Shown: positions 10,043 through 17,999 of the stretch, one piece after another
Position numbering within the stretch: position 1 is the stretch's first letter
Layout of the letters: every line of letters starts with the position of its first letter
Source: Neosynechococcus sphagnicola sy1
GTDB lineage: Bacteria; Cyanobacteriota; Cyanobacteriia; Neosynechococcales; Neosynechococcaceae
NCBI RefSeq assembly: GCF_000775285.1
Contig: NZ_JJML01000024.1
Coordinates: forward strand, 13,941-70,883
Direction: 5' to 3'
Length of the DNA: 56,943 nucleotides
Made by a program: the position numbers and the translations under genes
The notes under the pieces: generated by a model
What the model was told of the DNA's origin: nothing
Seen by the model: only the letters and a program-made list of their open reading frames with translations
The model's database searches: none

Positions 10043-10144
10043 GTGTTACATTTCCCTGATCCCGAATTCACCATGGCTGTTGATGACATCAGACAGAGAA
10101 TCCTGAAGAAATCGTTGCGCCGTGGAACGCTCCTTGTAGGATGA
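10043..10144 (+). CDS. Possible small protein of 33 residues
   Basis: A GTG at 10043 is preceded at eight bases by AGGAGG (10029-10034), one of the better ribosome-binding sites in the window, and opens a frame of 33 codons ending in TGA. The product is mixed and basic toward its end (RQRILKKSLRRG), with no membrane span. The length is too short for codon statistics to help and I recognise no family. It could equally be a remnant of a longer gene. Confidence 0.3.
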   Translation: MLHFPDPEFTMAVDDIRQRILKKSLRRGTLLVG

Positions 10145-10465
10145 TAGCCATAGTAGACAACACCCCCAAAAATATTGACCCTAGCCAGCAGCGGGCAATG
10201 CCTGAAAAATAAAGTCGAGGACTTTTAATCGGTCTCAAACTCACCTGAGAAAGCCAAAATTATTGCGTGTTCTACTGTGAATCGTTTGACAGCAGAGTCG
10301 AAGCACCAACTTTTGTCAGTTATAGAGCAATTCCCCAATAAATGAGTTACAGCTCCTTGGTTAGAAGTCAGCATCACAAAACCCTGCTGGGTTCAGACTC
10401 CTGGATGCTTAAGTCAGAATGTATCCCACCTGAGGGAGAACCACTCTTAGCGATCGCTATTAAGA

Positions 10466-10561
10466 TTTGGGCGATGGCGTATCAGGCAGCCTCCCAGAAT
10501 TGGCGACTGATAATAATCTGACAGTCCGAGACGGTTCTCAGCTGCCTGACCAGCGCTATCC
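10466..10561. repeat. Imperfect palindromic element, copy 2 (upstream of sqdX)
   Basis: Shares CAGCCTCCCAGAA and TCTCAGCTGCCTGACCAG with 2204-2274, with a loop about 20 bases longer. Here the outer arms CAGGCAGC and GCTGCCTG pair perfectly, extending the hairpin beyond copy 1. It lies about 70 bases before the sqdX start on the plus strand, like copy 1 before purS. See the matching entry for interpretation. Confidence 0.5.
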
Positions 10562-10630
10562 CTCAGTTGCGCCATCCAGTTCAAGTGCTCAGTGACCAAA
10601 ACCGTTGACGTTGGGATGACCTAGTTATCA

Positions 10631-11764
10631 ATGCGTATCGCCCTCTTTACTGAAACCTTTTTGCCGAAAGTTGATGGCATTGTTACCCGACTGCGGCACA
10701 CCGTAGAGCATCTCCAGCGGGCGGGTGATCAAGTTCTCGTTTTTTCCCCGGATGGCGGTCTCACCGAATACATGGGAGCCAGAATTCATGGGGTTTCTGG
10801 TTTTCCGTTGCCTCTGTATCCAGAACTGAAACTAGCCCTCCCCAGACCTGCGATTGGTCAAGCATTGAAGCAGTTCCGACCGGACGTAGTCCATGTGGTG
10901 AATCCTGCCGTGTTAGGGCTGTCAGGATTGTATTACAGCAAAACCTTCGATATTCCACTGATTGCCTCCTACCACACCCATCTGCCCCAGTATTTACAGC
11001 ACTACGGGTTGGGAATGCTAGAGGGGTTGCTCTGGGAGTTACTGAAAGCTGGGCACAACCAGGCGCAATTGAACCTGTGTACTTCCACCGCCATGATGCA
11101 GGAACTCTCAGCCCATGGGATTCAGCGGGTTGATTTGTGGCAGCGTGGGGTTGATACAGAGTTATTTCAACCCCATTTGGCTTCCCAAACAGTGCGCTCC
11201 TTCCTCAGTCAGGGCCATCCACAGGCACCCCTGCTTCTCTACGTCGGAAGACTTTCCGCTGAGAAGGAAATCGAACAAATTAAACCGATTCTAGAAGCAA
11301 TTCCAGATGCCAGACTGGCATTGGTGGGGGATGGACCGCACCGTGCAACCCTAGAAAAACATTTTGCCGGAACGCCCACCCATTTTGTGGGGTATCGCGT
11401 TGGTGAGGAACTCGCGGCAGTTTTTGCCTCAGCTGATGCCTTTATTTTCCCATCCCGTACGGAAACCTTAGGTCTAGTGCTCTTAGAAGCCATGGCCGCA
11501 GGTTGTCCGGTGGTTGCAGCTCGTTCCGGTGGCATCCCCGATATTGTAGAAGATGGGGTGAACGGTTACTTGTTTGACCCAAATGATGATCGGGGGGCGA
11601 TCGCCGCTACCCAACGACTTTTCTCCCAGCAAGACGAACGAGATACCCTGCGTCAAAATGCCCGACTGGAAGCAGAGCGCTGGGGTTGGGATTCTGCCAC
11701 CCAGCAGTTACAAACCTATTATCGGCAGGTTGTTGGTCGTCATCGTGTGGCTTCAGTGGCATAG
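10631..11764 (+). CDS. sqdX: Sulfoquinovosyltransferase SqdX
   Basis: A GT4-family glycosyltransferase of 377 residues that moves sulfoquinovose from UDP-sulfoquinovose to diacylglycerol, the last step of SQDG synthesis at the membrane. It starts MRIALFTETFLPKVDGIVTR, typical of SqdX. The N-terminal acceptor half carries the YHTHLPQYLQHYG segment, and the donor-binding half carries LLYVGRLSAEKEIEQI and the EX7E-type region FPSRTETLGLVLLEAMAAG. It pairs with sqdB upstream. A hairpin with a T-run follows, closing the unit. Confidence 0.93.
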   Translation: MRIALFTETFLPKVDGIVTRLRHTVEHLQRAGDQVLVFSPDGGLTEYMGARIHGVSGFPLPLYPELKLALPRPAIGQALKQFRPDVVHVVNPAVLGLSGLYYSKTFDIPLIASYHTHLPQYLQHYGLGMLEGLLWELLKAGHNQAQLNLCTSTAMMQELSAHGIQRVDLWQRGVDTELFQPHLASQTVRSFLSQGHPQAPLLLYVGRLSAEKEIEQIKPILEAIPDARLALVGDGPHRATLEKHFAGTPTHFVGYRVGEELAAVFASADAFIFPSRTETLGLVLLEAMAAGCPVVAARSGGIPDIVEDGVNGYLFDPNDDRGAIAATQRLFSQQDERDTLRQNARLEAERWGWDSATQQLQTYYRQVVGRHRVASVA

Positions 11765-11805
11765 CTGAGAAAACGCTATCACACCTACCTATCTTCAGAG
11801 GCTGA

Positions 11806-11854
11806 TCCCTAGAAACGAGTTCGTACCTGTTCTCTAGGGAGCGGCTGATTTTTT
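11806..11854 (+). terminator. Intrinsic terminator after sqdX
   Basis: TCCCTAGA at 11806-11813 pairs with TCTAGGGA at 11833-11840; a run of six T (11849-11854) follows after GCGGCTGA. It lies 42 bases beyond the sqdX stop and would separate sqdX from the phycobiliprotein-like gene. Confidence 0.55.
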
Positions 11855-11866
11855 AGTGTCTTTGGC

Positions 11867-11902
11867 TATTAAGAAATACCTCAAGTTGGTATTAAGAAAT
11901 AC
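11867..11902 (+). promoter_or_regulatory. Direct repeat of 13 bases, candidate operator
   Basis: TATTAAGAAATAC occurs at 11867-11879 and again at 11890-11902, a 23-base period (about two helical turns), 78 bases before the phycobiliprotein-like start. Such in-phase repeats often bind dimeric response regulators. No known cyanobacterial box (NtcA, RcaC L-box, HLR1) matches. Confidence 0.4.
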
Positions 11903-11979
11903 TGCAAGGCGTTGAAGTGGGGTTGAATCGGGGCAGTCTGAAGATTAAGACGCTCATTAAAGGAAGGGTTCAGAGACCT

Positions 11980-12453
11980 ATGCATGTGCTTAACACCACC
12001 CTAGAGAAGAATGTCATAGAAGCTGAGGGGCGTTATCTTAACTCCCGAGAACTCGCTCCCCTAGAAGACTATCTCCAGAGTTATGCAATCCGTCTGGAAA
12101 CCTATCAGTCGCTCCGCGACCAAAACGAAAAGCTATTGCTCCAGACACTGCGTAAGCTCTCTCAGAGTCATCCAGACATCATCCAACAACACGGGCCGCG
12201 TTGCAAGTATGACATGTCGGAGGTGTTGCGCTACATTGCCCTGTCGATTCTGCGAGATGACGAAACCCTGTTTACAGAACAAATGATGTCTTGGCTGGAC
12301 ACCATTTTGATGGCACACAAGCGGAATGTTCACTGTGCAACCGCTTATCGCTATTTGCAAGAAACCATTACAAGTAACCTTTCGGCGGGATGCTGCAACC
12401 TTGTTCGGCCTTACCTAGACAGCATCATGCAGACGCTACAGTCCCATGCTTGA
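11980..12453 (+). CDS. Phycobiliprotein-like protein with a conserved bilin-site cysteine
   Basis: A 157-residue globin-like protein of the phycobilisome family, read from the ATG at 11980 (a GTG at 11917 adds 21 unlikely residues). Around Cys75 the pattern CKYDMSEVLRYIALSIL lines up with CLRDLDYYLRLVTYGIV, the chromophore site of allophycocyanin alpha, keeping the Cys, the Asp three residues on and the Leu-Arg. The rest is far from ApcA, ApcB, ApcD or ApcF. A PBS linker-domain gene follows after 41 bases. Inference: it may bind a bilin and form a minor antenna or regulatory complex with that linker. Which subunit it replaces is unknown. Confidence 0.7.
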   Translation: MHVLNTTLEKNVIEAEGRYLNSRELAPLEDYLQSYAIRLETYQSLRDQNEKLLLQTLRKLSQSHPDIIQQHGPRCKYDMSEVLRYIALSILRDDETLFTEQMMSWLDTILMAHKRNVHCATAYRYLQETITSNLSAGCCNLVRPYLDSIMQTLQSHA

Positions 12454-12494
12454 GTACCTAACCTACTTCACACCCTAGATTTGCAGGAGTCGCT

Positions 12495-13253
12495 ATGACT
12501 AAGTCTATGACCGTTAGCCGCCGTTCAACCCTGGAAGAACGCCAAGCGGCTCTATATCAGATCTATCAGCAGGTGCTGGAGCGGCAACCCTATCACTCTG
12601 AACGCCGAGTTCTGGCTCAAGTTGAGGCAGACTTTCTCAAAGACAAAATCGGGGTGCGGCGATTCTTAAAGGAACTCGGCCACTCGGAGGTTTACTTGAA
12701 TGCTTTTTACCACAGGGGTTCTAACCTGAAGTTTTTGGAGTGGTGTTTTAAGCACTTCATGGGGCGTGCCCCCTTAGATCAGCAAGAGATGCAGGCTTAC
12801 TGCAATATCCTCATGCATCAAGGGGTGGGTAAGGTGATCACATCGATTCTCGACTCCGAAGAGTATCGGAAGGTGTTTGGCTGTTTTACCGTACCCTATG
12901 CGCGGGAAAAACGCTATTATTCCTCGCCCAAAGCCTATTTAGAGTCCCAAATGCTCAACCACGAGCACTTTAGTCAACGGGGTCGCGTCGTTCCGACACT
13001 TTACTGGCATCAACTGGGGCTAAACTGCGACGCGGGTGTTTGTCGTCATCCAGAGGCCAATGAGGTACTCGAACCCCTGTCATCGCCAGAAACCGATGGG
13101 CTAGAAGCTGAGTTTTTGGAAATCCTGGAAGTCTTGGGAAATGCCCGTGAGCATCTCGGAACTGCGATGGCAGAGCCCCGGAGTTCGGTGAAACGGGTGA
13201 TTGCATCCCTGACCCCCGAGCAAAGAGATGCCCTGCGTCGTGCCATTCGCTAA
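12495..13253 (+). CDS. Phycobilisome linker-domain protein, orphan type
   Basis: A 252-residue protein with one PBS_linker_poly domain at about residues 12-150 (LYQIYQQVLERQPYHSERR, LKFLEWCFKHFMGRAPLD, ILDSEEYRKVFGCFTVPY), the fold found in CpcG, CpcC and the Rep domains of ApcE. The C-terminal 95 residues are acidic then basic, with no match to the CpcL membrane helix or the CpcD domain. GCAGGAG before the ATG gives a good ribosome-binding site. It follows the phycobiliprotein-like gene and probably partners it. It is not a standard CpcG, whose N-terminus is different. Confidence 0.75.
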   Translation: MTKSMTVSRRSTLEERQAALYQIYQQVLERQPYHSERRVLAQVEADFLKDKIGVRRFLKELGHSEVYLNAFYHRGSNLKFLEWCFKHFMGRAPLDQQEMQAYCNILMHQGVGKVITSILDSEEYRKVFGCFTVPYAREKRYYSSPKAYLESQMLNHEHFSQRGRVVPTLYWHQLGLNCDAGVCRHPEANEVLEPLSSPETDGLEAEFLEILEVLGNAREHLGTAMAEPRSSVKRVIASLTPEQRDALRRAIR

Positions 13254-13262
13254 CGGACTAGT

Positions 13263-14156
13263 TTACAGAAATTCTCCCCTGGCAATCAGAAGCACACGCC
13301 CCCCGACCAAAACCGTGATCTCTGCTGTTGCCTGCTGCTGTGCTTTTAACAACAGCAGGGAGGGTCGGTTGATCTCGTGTCCCTGTTCCACGCGAATATC
13401 CAAGATTGTGTCCCCCCAATAGCGATAGTTCACCAAATAGCCTGCTAGGCAGCCATTGGCACTCCCCGTTGCTGGATCTTCTGGGATACCCAGGTAGTCG
13501 GCAAAGACCCGCACGCTCAAGGTATTAGCCGGATCGTAGGTTTGGGGACAAAAGAGCAGCACTTCTTTAGCCGTTAAGGACTCCACCTGTTGAAAGTACA
13601 ACTCGCGGTTCACCCGTGCCGCCTTAAGATCGGCCTGGGTTTGCAGCGGCACAATGATAAAGGGTACCCCCGTTGAGACTTCCTGAATTGGAAATCGAGG
13701 ATCAATCGCAGCGGGATTCAGACCCAAGGCAGCGGCGATCGCGGCGGGGTCTAAGATCTGCCCAAAGGTAGGGGCAGGTTGCTGCATCCACACCACCTCA
13801 GCCCCCGCCGTTCCATAGTCAAAACTCACCGGAATTTGTCCCACTTTTAAGTTGAGGGATAGAGTGGCGATCGCAGTTTGCAAGATTTCCTGTTGGAGAA
13901 TAAAAGCAGTGCCCAGGGTTGGATGCCCTGCAAAGGGGAGTTCTGTCTGGGGCGTAAAAATTCGGACATCATAGCCCCCGTTGCGGGTATTCGTCGAGAG
14001 AATAAACGTCGTTTCGGAATAGTTGATCTCTCGGGCAATTTGCTGCATTTGAGCATCTGAAAGGTCGCCTGTTGACCCGGTAAATACAGCCAATTGATTG
14101 CCGGTATACTTGGTTTCGGCAAAAACATCGACAATGTAAAAGGTAAGGCTGCTCAT
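13263..14156 (-). CDS. PhzF-family epimerase/isomerase
   Basis: A 297-residue protein of the PhzF family, which has a diaminopimelate-epimerase-like fold in two halves. The catalytic glutamate is in EINYSETTFI (Glu48), with FTPQTELPFAGHPTLGTAF and DPATGSANGCLAGYL being the conserved glycine-rich segments. Known: PhzF itself isomerises an intermediate of phenazine synthesis, but most homologues, especially single genes as here, have unknown substrates. There is no phenazine cluster nearby. It converges with the linker gene, their stops nine bases apart. Confidence 0.85.
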   Translation of the reverse strand: MSSLTFYIVDVFAETKYTGNQLAVFTGSTGDLSDAQMQQIAREINYSETTFILSTNTRNGGYDVRIFTPQTELPFAGHPTLGTAFILQQEILQTAIATLSLNLKVGQIPVSFDYGTAGAEVVWMQQPAPTFGQILDPAAIAAALGLNPAAIDPRFPIQEVSTGVPFIIVPLQTQADLKAARVNRELYFQQVESLTAKEVLLFCPQTYDPANTLSVRVFADYLGIPEDPATGSANGCLAGYLVNYRYWGDTILDIRVEQGHEINRPSLLLLKAQQQATAEITVLVGGRVLLIARGEFL

Positions 14157-14217
14157 TTTCTAACGGAGATCACAAATGGGTGCCCGTATCTTAGCTTGAA
14201 CCGCATCAAGACAACGG

Positions 14218-15691
14218 ATGTTTCTGGTAACCACGGTTGACCTGTGTATGCACCTCTACCTCTGGCAACTTCCCCTTGACCGCTTCCTACAGACACCCTG
14301 GTTCAAAATTGGCAAGGAGTCGGTCACCCTTACTTGGTTGCTGCAAATCACCTTGGCTTTTTTAGGTGTGGTGATTTTCTCCCGTCTTTTGAAGCATTTT
14401 CTCAAGGAACGGTTGCTCACCCGTCTCGATCAGGGAAATCGGGAAGCGGTTGCTGTTTTGATCAGCTACAGTACCGCCGTCTTAGGGTTGATTATTCTGT
14501 TGCAAATGTTTGGATTTGACGTTGCCACCCTGACGGTGATCTTAGGCACCCTGGGGATTGGGATCGGCTTTGGTCTCCAGGAGATGACCAAACATCTAGT
14601 CAGCGGCTTGGTCTTATTGTTGGAAGGGAAACTCCAGGTTGGGGATTATGTGGAATTTGATGGCCTCTCGGGGTACATCAAAGAAATTTCCATCCGCTCG
14701 ACGCTGATTCACACCTTTGATGGGGGGGTATGTGGTGGTTCCCAATAGTAATTTGACATCCCAACAGGTGCTGAATTGGAGCTATCAAAGTTTTAAGGGG
14801 CGGATTCGGATTCCAGTCGGGGCCTCCTACGAAAGTGACCCGATTTTGGTAACGGAAACCTTACTCAATGCTGCCTACATGGAGTCTTTTGTCTTACATG
14901 ATCCAGCCCCCAAGGTGGTTTTTATTGGGTTTGGCGACAGTGCGCTCCAGTTTGAGCTATGGGTTTGGGTCAACCGGATTGATGAGCGTATTTCTCTCAA
15001 AAGCTCGCTAAATTTCATCATTGACCACCAGTTTCGCCAAATGGGAATTACAATGCCCTTTCCGCAGCAGGATCTGTGGTTGCGGAATCCCGATGCTTTA
15101 CTCCCTGGACAGCCCCAAGCTGAGGAACCGATCTCCGATAATCTCTCCACTCCGCCCCAACCTCCTCGCCCTGCCAAACCTGTTTCCCTGCGAGACTTGC
15201 TCCACAAAATTCCCTATTTTCGCAATTGCTCAGACCTGCATTTACGATCGCTGATTGAGATTGGCTACCGCAAAACCTTGGGGGCTGGTGAGATCCTGTT
15301 CCGGGAAGGGGAACCGGGTCAGGCATTTTATCTGGTTCTCTGCGGTGCCATTGAAGCGGTAGTGCTGCAACTGGATAAACAGGTTAAAGTCTATAGCACT
15401 GGAGAATTCTTGGGGGAAGTTGCCTTAATGCTAGGGGTTCCCTATGCTGCCTCAGCTCGCGCCTTGCAAGATAGCATTTTGTTTGTGATTGATAAACACA
15501 ACTTTGAAAAGCTCCTGCGGTTGCGCCCAGACTTGACGGAGTTGATTACCCAGGAGTGCGTTAAAGATCAAGAGGTTTACAGTCAACTGCGTCATGATCT
15601 CCAAAAGTTAGGCTTGTTGGGGATGCCGGAAAATCACCAAAATGCTTTGGAGTGGATACGAAATCGCTTCAAAACCCTGTTCAATCTTTAG
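14218..15691 (+). CDS. MscS-type channel with C-terminal cyclic-nucleotide-binding domain, one frameshift
   Basis: The N-terminal half has membrane spans near residues 38-58 and 80-110 and the MscS pore helix region GTLGIGIGFGLQEMTKHL, followed by the beta domain GDYVEFDGLSGYIKEI. The C-terminal half holds a cNMP-binding domain (LLHKIPYFRNCS to KHNFEKLL). Known: bCNG channels are MscS relatives with this design. The frame moves within the seven-G run near 14730; removing one G joins HTFDGG to YVVVPNSNL. In the phosphate-binding cassette, GEFLGEVAL is kept but the Arg of the usual PRxA is Tyr (PYAAS), so nucleotide binding may be weak. The stop overlaps the convergent Crp-type gene. Confidence 0.82.
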
Positions 15692-16320
15692 ATGGATACG
15701 TGGTGGGGAATTACGAGATGACGGTTGGCATCCACCAATAACCAGCCTTCCTCCCGAAATTGCCCCAGCAACCGGGTCACGGTGACCCGAGTGGTACCGA
15801 TCGCATTCGCCAAATGTTGATGGGTGAGCCGCACATTTAACCGCATCCCCTCGGGGTTGGGCTGGCCAAACTCTTGGCGCAGCAACAGCAGCAAATGCCG
15901 CAGCCGTTCTTCCACGCGCCGATGCCCTGCGAGTGCCAGCAATGCTTCTGACTGACGGAGGCGGCGGGTGAGGTGGTGAAACAGGCTATGGGCTAGGGTC
16001 GGTGATTTTTTCACGTCCGACATGGTCAGCGCCATCAGATCAACATCGGAGAGGGCGATCGCTTGATAGGGATGGATGAAGGTCAGGGGTAAGCCAAAGG
16101 GCATAGCGGGCCCCACCAACCCGAGTAGGGCTTCATCGCCGCTCGTGTAGAGCGTACTCAGCTGCACCACACCCCGACAGACCACCCAAATTTCCTGGGG
16201 GTAGAGTGGGATCATCGTCCCACTGCGATAGGGATGTAGGGTGCGTCCTTGGTAAAGCTCCTCTAATAATTGACGCAAATCAGGCTGGACAGTGGCCTCA
16301 GAGTCAAAAACATGGAGCAT
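15688..16320 (-). CDS. Crp/Fnr-family transcriptional regulator
   Basis: A 210-residue regulator. The N-terminal sensor domain (about 10-120) is diverged, lacking both the cAMP-binding arginine motif and Fnr cysteines. The C-terminal winged helix is clear: LTHQHLANAIGTTRVTVTRLLGQF, with the recognition helix in TTRVTVTRLL. This resembles the NtcA-like branch in its helix but not in its sensor part. An imperfect palindrome with TGTAAT and ATCACA half sites lies 30-50 bases before its ATG, suggesting self-regulation. Ligand and targets are unknown. trpE ends 66 bases upstream on the same strand. Confidence 0.8.
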   Translation of the reverse strand: MLHVFDSEATVQPDLRQLLEELYQGRTLHPYRSGTMIPLYPQEIWVVCRGVVQLSTLYTSGDEALLGLVGPAMPFGLPLTFIHPYQAIALSDVDLMALTMSDVKKSPTLAHSLFHHLTRRLRQSEALLALAGHRRVEERLRHLLLLLRQEFGQPNPEGMRLNVRLTHQHLANAIGTTRVTVTRLLGQFREEGWLLVDANRHLVIPHHVSI

Positions 16321-16350
16321 AGATATCTACCAGAGGGGATGGGGGTCTGG

Positions 16351-16370
16351 TTTGTAATCTAAATCACAAA
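16351..16370. promoter_or_regulatory. Crp-type palindrome before the Crp/Fnr gene
   Basis: TGTAATCTAAATCACA is a near-perfect inverted repeat, flanked by TT and AA so that symmetry extends to 20 bases. It fits the general TGTGA-N6-TCACA form of Crp-family operators with one change per side. It lies 30-50 bases upstream of the regulator start codon, where it could overlap its promoter. Confidence 0.5.
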
Positions 16371-16386
16371 TCTAAACGACAGGTAA

Positions 16387-17964
16387 TCAGCAGGTTGGAT
16401 TCAGGTTAAGATTTGCCCCCATTGGCAGACAGCGAATCGCCTCTAGCAGTCCCCTGGCTTTGTTGAGGGTTTCCTCATATTCTTTATCGGGATCGGAATC
16501 AGCGACCAACCCTGCTCCTGCTTGCACACTCACCAGATGGCGATCGCTCCCTAGGGAGGTCACTACCATCGTGCGAATGGTGATCGCCGTATTTAATTGA
16601 CCTTCAAAGTCATAAAAACCATAGGCACCTGAGTAGGGGCCGCGACGACAGGGTTCCAGATCGTGAATAATCTCCATCGCCCGAATTTTAGGAGCCCCGC
16701 TGACGGTTCCAGCGGGGAAACAGGCCTTCAGCAGATCCCATGCTGTTTTTCCCGGTGCCAAATCCCCAACCACCTGACTGACAATGTGCATCACATGGGA
16801 GTAGCGTTCAATCACCATCAGCTCATTCACCCGCACCGACCCTTGAAGGCAAACCCGTCCCAGGTCATTTCGTCCCAGATCTACCAGCATCACATGTTCT
16901 GCGACTTCTTTGGGATCTTGGAGCAGTTCTGCCGCTAAGGTGGCATCGTCGCCGGGGGTTTGACCGCGCGGTCGCGTCCCTGCAATCGGACGTACCGTTG
17001 CCAGCAAGGGTTGCTGTGCCCCATTACTGGGATGTTCTGCCTTGACCATCACCTCAGGACTGGAACCAATGATCTGCCAATCCCGGAAGTTAAAGTAGGC
17101 CATGTACGGGGAGGGATTGATCAACCGCAGGGAGCGGTAGAGGGCGAAGGGATCGCCCTGATATTCCGCTGTCAGTCGCTGGGACAGCACCACCTGGAAA
17201 ATATCCCCCGCCTGAATGTGATCCTTTGCCTTCTGGACATTGCCACAAAACTGTGATCGCGACGTGTTACTGCTATAGGCTAATTGGGGCTGGGATGGCT
17301 GAGACGGCCCCCCCGGTGGCGTCCAAGCCAGACGATGGGCAGAGGATTGCAAGGGCGATTGTAGCTTGCCGACTAAATGCGTGACGCGATCGCAGGCACG
17401 CTGGTAAGCCTGGGCCAAGTCAACCTCCGGAGAGCGCAGATCGGCATAGGCGATCGCCCAAATCTTGCGCTTCACTTGATCAAAGATCAGCAGGTTATCC
17501 ACCTGCATCCACAGACCATCGGGTAGATCCGCCGGGGATGGAGCATGAATCGGTACTTTGGGTTCAATCCAGTGGATCAGTTCATACCCCCAGAACCCAA
17601 ATAACCCGCCAATACCGGGGGGCAACTGGGGCAGCTTCACCGGATGATAGGGTTGCAGGCAATTGGCCAGTATGGTGAACGGATCTCCCTCAAAAACCTC
17701 TACCAATCCATCGCGATGGGTTTGGGTAGTGCGCCCTCCCCTGGCTTCTAATACCCACAGGGGATCACAGCCCAGTAAACTGTAGCGAGCCAGCTGCTCT
17801 CCACCTTCAACGGATTCTAATAAAAAGCTGTAGGGTTCGCTGGCACAGACACGGTACCAAGCAGAGACCGGGGTGTCGAGGTCAGCCACCCATTCTTGAT
17901 AGACCGGGATAAAGTTTCCCTGGCTGGCAAGGGCGGTAAATTGGGAAAAATCTGGAAAAATCAT
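16387..17964 (-). CDS. trpE: Anthranilate synthase component I
   Basis: TrpE converts chorismate to anthranilate with ammonia from TrpG. The 525-residue protein has the tryptophan feedback site LLES (residues 48-51) and the chorismate-binding block: KAKDHIQAGDIFQVVLSQR, then RPIAGTRPRG, DLGRNDLGRVC, SHVMHIVSQV and PAGTVSGAPKIRAMEII, all intact. Length is normal for bacterial TrpE. The start lies 35 bases from the divergent lipoprotein gene. No other trp gene is nearby, which is usual in cyanobacteria where trp genes are scattered. Confidence 0.93.
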   Translation of the reverse strand: MIFPDFSQFTALASQGNFIPVYQEWVADLDTPVSAWYRVCASEPYSFLLESVEGGEQLARYSLLGCDPLWVLEARGGRTTQTHRDGLVEVFEGDPFTILANCLQPYHPVKLPQLPPGIGGLFGFWGYELIHWIEPKVPIHAPSPADLPDGLWMQVDNLLIFDQVKRKIWAIAYADLRSPEVDLAQAYQRACDRVTHLVGKLQSPLQSSAHRLAWTPPGGPSQPSQPQLAYSSNTSRSQFCGNVQKAKDHIQAGDIFQVVLSQRLTAEYQGDPFALYRSLRLINPSPYMAYFNFRDWQIIGSSPEVMVKAEHPSNGAQQPLLATVRPIAGTRPRGQTPGDDATLAAELLQDPKEVAEHVMLVDLGRNDLGRVCLQGSVRVNELMVIERYSHVMHIVSQVVGDLAPGKTAWDLLKACFPAGTVSGAPKIRAMEIIHDLEPCRRGPYSGAYGFYDFEGQLNTAITIRTMVVTSLGSDRHLVSVQAGAGLVADSDPDKEYEETLNKARGLLEAIRCLPMGANLNLNPTC

Positions 17965-17999
17965 GCCTATATTCTAAACTGGGTGGAGAGCCTCGCCAA

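Larger units (their letters stand above)
9872..10630. other. Long intergenic region, sqdB to sqdX
   Basis: A 759-base stretch between the two sulfolipid genes. It contains a possible 33-codon gene at 10043-10144 with a strong ribosome-binding site, and the second copy of the palindromic element at 10466-10561. The remainder shows no coding pattern or tRNA. Since most gaps in this core region are far shorter, it may hold an unrecognised RNA gene or the scar of a lost gene. Confidence 0.5.
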
